Assembly: GCA_046349395.1 (NCBI GenBank) | Contig: JAXMCK010000010.1 | Span: 1-64,000 of the forward strand | Length of the DNA stretch: 64,000 nt | DNA from: JAXMCK01 sp046349395 | GTDB taxonomy: Bacteria; Pseudomonadota; Alphaproteobacteria; Geminicoccales; Geminicoccaceae | Direction: 5' to 3' | In this document: positions 59,892 through 64,000 of the stretch, piece by piece | Layout: the number at the start of each line of letters is the position of its first letter | Numbering within the stretch: position 1 is the first letter of the stretch | Position numbers and translations under genes: made by a program | Notes under the pieces: generated by a model | Databases searched by the model: none | What the model saw: only the letters and a program-made list of their open reading frames with translations | Told to the model about the DNA's origin: nothing

Positions 59892-62514
59892 GCCGTCGCA
59901 GCAGGGCCTTCTCGATCTCGACCAGCACGAGGACGATCGCAGCCGTCAGAACGACGCGGACCCACTCCGTCGGGCCCAGGGCCGCAGTGCCGAAGACGGC
60001 CTGCAGGGGCGGCCAGTAGGTAAGCAGGAGCTGCAGCAGGCTGATCAGCCCGGCCGCGATCAGGCCCGGTTGCGGACCTTCGAACGTGCCTCCGGCGAGG
60101 AGTGGTGCCAGCCCCCGGCGGACCGCGAAAAGGTAGACGATCTCGCAGCCGACGAGCGCGTTGACGGCGGCGGTCCTCGCACGGGCGAGGTCGCCGCTCT
60201 GGGCCAGCTCGGCCTCGAAGATGGCGAAGGTCGCCGCCACGGCCACGGCACCGAACACCGCGATCCGGAGCCACATGGGCCCACCGACCAGCGGCTGATC
60301 CTTCGGCCGTGGCGGGCGCCGCATGAGGCCGGGCTCGGCCCCCTCGAACGCCAGGGCGAGGCCCAGCGTGACGGCCGAGACCATGTTGATCCAGAGGATC
60401 TGGACGGCCGTGATCGGGAGGTGCTGACCGAGAACAACCGCTACCGTGATGGTCAGGGCCTGGGCCGCGTTGGTCCCGAGAAGGAAGAGCAGGGCCTTGC
60501 GGAGATTGTCGTAGACGACGCGGCCCTCCTCAACGGCATGCGCGATGGAGGCGAAATTGTCGTCGGCGAGGACGATCTGGGCAGCGTCCTTGGCGGCCTC
60601 GGTGCCGCGCTTGCCCATCGCCACGCCGATGTCGGCCCGCTTGAGGGCGGGGGCATCGTTCACGCCGTCGCCGGTCATGGCGACCGTGGCACCGTTCTGC
60701 TGCAGGGCCTCGACCAGCCGGAGCTTGTGCTCGGGCGTGGTGCGGGCGAAGACGTCGACATCGTTCGCGGCGGTCGCGAACGCGGACCGGTCCAGACCAT
60801 CCAGGTCGGGTCCGGTCAGCACGCGGTTCCCGCCGCCCAGGCCGAACATGTCGGCGATCGAGCGTGCCGTCAGGCCATGATCGCCGGTGATCATCTTCAC
60901 CCGAAGGCCGGCTTCCCGACATTCCGCGACGGCCGCCAGGGCTTCCGGCCGGGGCGGGTCCATGAGGCCGAACAGCGCGACGAGCGTGAAGCCGCCGGCC
61001 TCGATGTCCGGGAAGCCGAGACAACGCATGTCCTCAGTCGCCTCGCGGCGGGCAAGCGCCAGCACCCGCTGCCCGCGCCGCGCCAGAGCGGTCACGGCGC
61101 CGTGCCAATGGTCAAGCGTACCCCGACCGGGACCGGGTGCGCAGAAGCCCAGGATCTTCTCCGGCGCCCCCTTGACCCAGATGGTGGCCCGACCCGCGCC
61201 GTCGCAATTGAGGGTGGCCATGAACTTGTGGTCCGACTCGAACGGGATCTCGTCGGCACGAGGGTGCTCGCGGCGGATCGTGTCCGGATCGACTCCCGCG
61301 CGCGCCGCGTAGAGCAGCAAGGCACCCTCCATGGGATCGCCCTCGATCGCCCCTTCCGGGCCGAGACGGGCGTCGTTGCAGAGCGCGGCACCGATGGCGG
61401 CCTCGTGCGGGACGGACGCGTGGACGGGCCCGTCCGCGCTCATCTCCTCGATGCCGCCTGCGGTCGCTACGGCGGCGACGGCCATCTCGTTGCGCGTGAG
61501 GGTGCCCGTCTTGTCGGTGCAAATGACGCTGACCGCCCCCAATGTCTCGACGGCCGGCAGTCGCCGCACGATCGCGCGCCGCTGCGCCATGCGGCGGACC
61601 CCGATCGCCAGGACGATCGTCATGACGGCCGGAAGGCCCTCGGGGATGGCTGCCACCGCCAGGCCGACGGCGGCCGAGAACATCTCCTCGAGATCGAGGC
61701 CCCAGCCGAAGAAGCCGATCGCGAAGACCAGGACGGCGATGACGAGGATGAGGGCTGCGAGCTGGCGGCTGAAGCGCTCGACCTGTGCCAGCAGCGGCGT
61801 CGTCATCGGTCCTACGGTGTCGAGCAGGGCGCCGATCCGGCCGATCTCGGTCGAGACACCCGTCGCCACGACGAGACCCGTGGCCGTGCCCTGCGCGACG
61901 ACGGTGCCGGAGAAGGCCACCGACGTTCGATCGGCAAGCGCGGCTGCGGCCGCGACGGGCTCGACCGCTTTCTCGACCGTCAAGGATTCCCCGGTCAGCG
62001 ACGCCTCGTCGACGAGGAGTCTCTTGACCGCGACGAGGCGCAGATCGGCCGGCACGCGGTCGCCGGACTGCAGCCGGACGATGTCGCCCGGGACCAGCGA
62101 CTCGGCCGGCACGGTCTGCGCTCGGCCGTCGCGCAGGACGGTCGCCTCGGCCGAGAGCATCCGGCGGATCGCGTCGAGCGCACTCTCGGCGCGGCCCTCC
62201 TGAACGAAGCCGATCACCGCGTTGATCAGGACGACCGCCAGGATGACAAGGGTGTCGACGAGATCACCCAGAGCGGCGGTGACGCCCGCCGCACCCAGCA
62301 GGACGTAGATCAGGAGATTGTGGAACTGCAGCAGGAAGCGTCGGAGCGGTCCCACGCGCGCCGGTGCCGGCAGCCGGTTGGGTCCCGTCTCGCTCAGCCG
62401 CCGCTGGGCCTCGGCGTCGGTCAGGCCATCCGGCGAGCTGCCGAGGGCCGCCAAAGTCTCGGGGGCGGGCATCGCGTACCAGCCAGGTTCTGGGCGGTCC
62501 GACAGGGCTGTCAT
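59875..62514 (-). CDS. P-type cation-transporting ATPase (type IIA/PMR1-like)
   Basis: Protein of about 879 residues. The N-terminal cation ATPase domain has EAQRRLSETGPNRLP, the A-domain TGES is in ASLTGESLTVEK, the M4 motif is AIPEGLPAVM, the phosphorylation site is ICTDKTGTLTRNEM, the nucleotide-binding KGAPE is at about 440, and the hinge TGDGVNDAPALKRADIGVAMG is complete. The PEGLP motif places it with Ca2+/Mn2+-type pumps. ATG 62514 is preferred over a start 13 residues earlier. It lies between beta-RFAP synthase and mtdB, divergent from the latter across 72 bp. Confidence 0.9.
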   Translation of the reverse strand: MTALSDRPEPGWYAMPAPETLAALGSSPDGLTDAEAQRRLSETGPNRLPAPARVGPLRRFLLQFHNLLIYVLLGAAGVTAALGDLVDTLVILAVVLINAVIGFVQEGRAESALDAIRRMLSAEATVLRDGRAQTVPAESLVPGDIVRLQSGDRVPADLRLVAVKRLLVDEASLTGESLTVEKAVEPVAAAAALADRTSVAFSGTVVAQGTATGLVVATGVSTEIGRIGALLDTVGPMTTPLLAQVERFSRQLAALILVIAVLVFAIGFFGWGLDLEEMFSAAVGLAVAAIPEGLPAVMTIVLAIGVRRMAQRRAIVRRLPAVETLGAVSVICTDKTGTLTRNEMAVAAVATAGGIEEMSADGPVHASVPHEAAIGAALCNDARLGPEGAIEGDPMEGALLLYAARAGVDPDTIRREHPRADEIPFESDHKFMATLNCDGAGRATIWVKGAPEKILGFCAPGPGRGTLDHWHGAVTALARRGQRVLALARREATEDMRCLGFPDIEAGGFTLVALFGLMDPPRPEALAAVAECREAGLRVKMITGDHGLTARSIADMFGLGGGNRVLTGPDLDGLDRSAFATAANDVDVFARTTPEHKLRLVEALQQNGATVAMTGDGVNDAPALKRADIGVAMGKRGTEAAKDAAQIVLADDNFASIAHAVEEGRVVYDNLRKALLFLLGTNAAQALTITVAVVLGQHLPITAVQILWINMVSAVTLGLALAFEGAEPGLMRRPPRPKDQPLVGGPMWLRIAVFGAVAVAATFAIFEAELAQSGDLARARTAAVNALVGCEIVYLFAVRRGLAPLLAGGTFEGPQPGLIAAGLISLLQLLLTYWPPLQAVFGTAALGPTEWVRVVLTAAIVLVLVEIEKALLRRLNRPA

Positions 62515-62585
62515 CTCCCGAGCGAGCTTGGCATCGCATCCCGCGCGCGGCATGAAGCGCCGCAGCCAGTTAGGGAGAGGCGCCG

Positions 62586-63488
62586 GTGACGGCCAAGCGG
62601 TACATTCTTCACTTCGTGACGCCGCTCAAGAATGTGAGCCCGTTCGACGTCAACATGGCGACGGACGCAGGCTACGACGTCATCGTGCCGTACACCGACG
62701 TCGACCTGAAGGAGGTGGCGGGCCTCGTCCAGGACGCGATCTTCAGCCGGGCACCGGAGGACGGAAAGAAGACGGCAATGCTGATCGGCGGCCGCGAGCC
62801 GATGCTGGCCCTGGACATGCTCGAGGCAGCCAAGAAGGCGATGGTGCCGCCCTATTTCGAGATCTCGGTGATGGCCGACCCCTCGGGCGCTTTCACGACC
62901 GCCGCCGGCATGGTCGCCGTGGTCGAGAAGCACCTGAAGGCGAAGGGCTCCGAGCTCGCGGGCCGCAAGGTCGTGGTGTTCGGCGCCACCGGGCCTGTGG
63001 GCAAGGTGGCGGGGCTGATCGCGGCCCATGCCGGGGCCCATGTGACGCTCGTCGGTTATGACGGCCTGCAGCGCGTGACCGCCACCTGCGACCAGTTCGG
63101 CGAGCGCTTCGGCGTGGCGCTGAGGCCGGCCGACGGCAGCGACGATGCCGGGAAAGAGGGTGCCCTCGACGGAGCGGAGGTCGTGCTCGCCGCAGGACGC
63201 GCCGGGACCCAAATCCTTTCGAAGGCGCAGCTCGCCAAGGTGAAGGGCCTGATGGTGGCGCTGGACGTCAACGCCGTCCCGCCCTCGGGGCTCGAAGGTG
63301 TGGGTGCGTTCGACGACGGCACGCCGATCGAGGGCACCTCGGGCGTAGGAGTCGGTGCGCTCGCCGTCGGCAACGTGAAGTTCAGGACCGAGCATCAGCT
63401 GCTGACCGAGATGCGCGACGCCGATCCCCGCCGCTATGCCGGCTTCGACGAGGCGTTTGCCGCCGCGCGCGGGCATGCCGCCGGCTGA
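62586..63488 (+). CDS. mtdB: NAD(P)-dependent methylene-H4MPT dehydrogenase
   Basis: Protein of 300 residues of the MtdA/MtdB family: MTAKRYILHFVTPLKNVSPFDVNMATDAGYDVIVPYTDVDLKEV, the NADP loop VVFGATGPVGKVAG (about residue 125) and DVNAVPPSGLEGV. Length and the PFDVNMA opening favour MtdB, which oxidises methylene-H4MPT to methenyl-H4MPT, over MtdA. The start is GTG 62586. The downstream ATP-grasp gene overlaps by 14 bp. Confidence 0.92.
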   Translation: MTAKRYILHFVTPLKNVSPFDVNMATDAGYDVIVPYTDVDLKEVAGLVQDAIFSRAPEDGKKTAMLIGGREPMLALDMLEAAKKAMVPPYFEISVMADPSGAFTTAAGMVAVVEKHLKAKGSELAGRKVVVFGATGPVGKVAGLIAAHAGAHVTLVGYDGLQRVTATCDQFGERFGVALRPADGSDDAGKEGALDGAEVVLAAGRAGTQILSKAQLAKVKGLMVALDVNAVPPSGLEGVGAFDDGTPIEGTSGVGVGALAVGNVKFRTEHQLLTEMRDADPRRYAGFDEAFAAARGHAAG

Positions 63489-64000
63489 TCCCGTCCTGAT
63501 CGTCGGGCTCTCCGGCCGGCAGCTGGCCCAATCGGCGGCACGGGCCGGCTATGCACCCATCGTGCTGGACGCGTTCGGCGACCTCGATACGCGGGCGGCG
63601 GCCCGCGCGGTCGTGAGGGTGCCGCTGGACCGGCACTGGTGCTTCCGGCGGAAGGCGCTGCTGACCGCTGTCCGCTCTGTCGCGGATCGGTCGGTGCCGC
63701 TGGTGTGGTCCTCGGGGCTGGACGGCGCGCCGGGTCTGCTCGACCGGCTGGCGGACGGCCGCGAGATCCTGGGGAATGCAGGCCCATCTGTCCGGCGTGT
63801 AAAGGACCCGATGGTCTTTGCAGATGCCTGCCGATCGCTCCGCATGCCGCATCCCGAGACGACCCGGAGGGCTCCGGCTGCTCCCGATGGATGGCTCGTC
63901 AAGCGACGCGGCGGATCGGGCGGCATGCATGTCCGACCGATGCGGGTGCGGGACGGCGCAGCGCCACGACGGTACTTTCAGCGTCTCGCCTCCGGAACGC
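63475..64000 (+). CDS. ATP-grasp protein of the H4MPT gene set (partial)
   Basis: The ATG at 63475 lies within the end of mtdB in another frame and opens 175 codons that run to the window end. The product begins VLIVGLSGRQLAQSAARAGY and shows GWLVKRRGGSGGMHVRP and a following YFQR, matching the nucleotide-binding loop of the ATP-grasp proteins conserved with methylotroph H4MPT genes (Orf17-like). A ligase step in H4MPT synthesis, such as side-chain addition, is likely but unproven. The C-terminal half lies outside the window. Confidence 0.85.
   Translation, partial: MPPADPVLIVGLSGRQLAQSAARAGYAPIVLDAFGDLDTRAAARAVVRVPLDRHWCFRRKALLTAVRSVADRSVPLVWSSGLDGAPGLLDRLADGREILGNAGPSVRRVKDPMVFADACRSLRMPHPETTRRAPAAPDGWLVKRRGGSGGMHVRPMRVRDGAAPRRYFQRLASGT

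Noticed and set aside
59731..62589. A 952-codon frame antisense to the P-type ATPase
   Set aside because: Shadow of a long GC-rich gene; sequence is Arg/Gly/Asp-rich with no domain.

Overview
The window reads as part of a secondary replicon (megaplasmid or chromid) of a GC-rich alphaproteobacterial methylotroph. An alphaproteobacterial-type RepA initiator faces away from eleven iteron repeats at one end, and a ParA plus ribbon-helix-helix partition pair lies about 23 kb further on. Between and around them is a lanthanide-type methanol oxidation and C1 metabolism island: xoxF, xoxG and xoxJ, pqqABCDE, several quinoprotein-system accessory genes, the formyltransferase/hydrolase operon fhcBADC, mtdB, beta-RFAP synthase and an H4MPT-type ATP-grasp gene. 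No calcium-type mxaF is present. The order of the organism cannot be fixed from this window; Rhodospirillales/Geminicoccales-like is a guess.

Layout. 0.1-1.7 kb: repA and its iteron origin. 1.85-9.5 kb: hydroxypyruvate reductase (serine cycle), a Uma2 nuclease, ribulose-phosphate epimerase, a pentapeptide-repeat protein, small exported proteins (TPR, SRPBCC/MxaD-like, DUF3280-like), an HdeD-like membrane protein and a phosphodiesterase-like protein. 9.5-12.1 kb: xoxF with its own terminator and a 350-bp upstream region, then a FolB-like gene. 12.3-20.6 kb: a forward run of quinoprotein accessory genes, namely a coiled-coil protein, a zinc metallohydrolase, a SoxYZ-like carrier, an ABC-type binding protein, a beta-propeller protein and several uncharacterised exported proteins. 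20.6-24.8 kb: a scar region in which an IS110/IS1111-type element sits inside a decayed IS256-type element. 24.8-27.4 kb: parA/parG-like genes and an AT-richer, repeat-bearing, gene-free stretch. 27.4-30.6 kb: pqqABCDE. 30.8-37.8 kb: adenylate cyclase, LysR regulator, a xoxJ-rhodanese fusion, xoxG, and a four-gene ABC operon with two different permease types. 37.9-43.4 kb: pabAB, two dehydrogenases, and an AT-rich foreign gene with a HEPN-type motif. 44.4-50.6 kb: fhcBADC with a dihydropteroate synthase and a DCoH-like gene. 50.7-58.7 kb: LysR regulator, RTX-repeat protein, SMP-30-like protein, BrnTA toxin-antitoxin, MscS channel, HemW and a DMT permease. 58.9-64 kb: beta-RFAP synthase, a P-type ATPase, mtdB, and the start of an ATP-grasp gene cut by the window end.

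How it fits together. XoxF with PQQ would oxidise methanol in the periplasm and pass electrons to the XoxG cytochrome. The formaldehyde produced would enter the H4MPT pathway (MtdB, then FhcBADC to formate). PabA/PabB, the beta-RFAP synthase, the DHPS and FolB-like proteins and the ATP-grasp protein point to local supply of the pterin cofactor. Hydroxypyruvate reductase indicates serine-cycle assimilation. fae and mch are not in the window and may follow beyond its right end.
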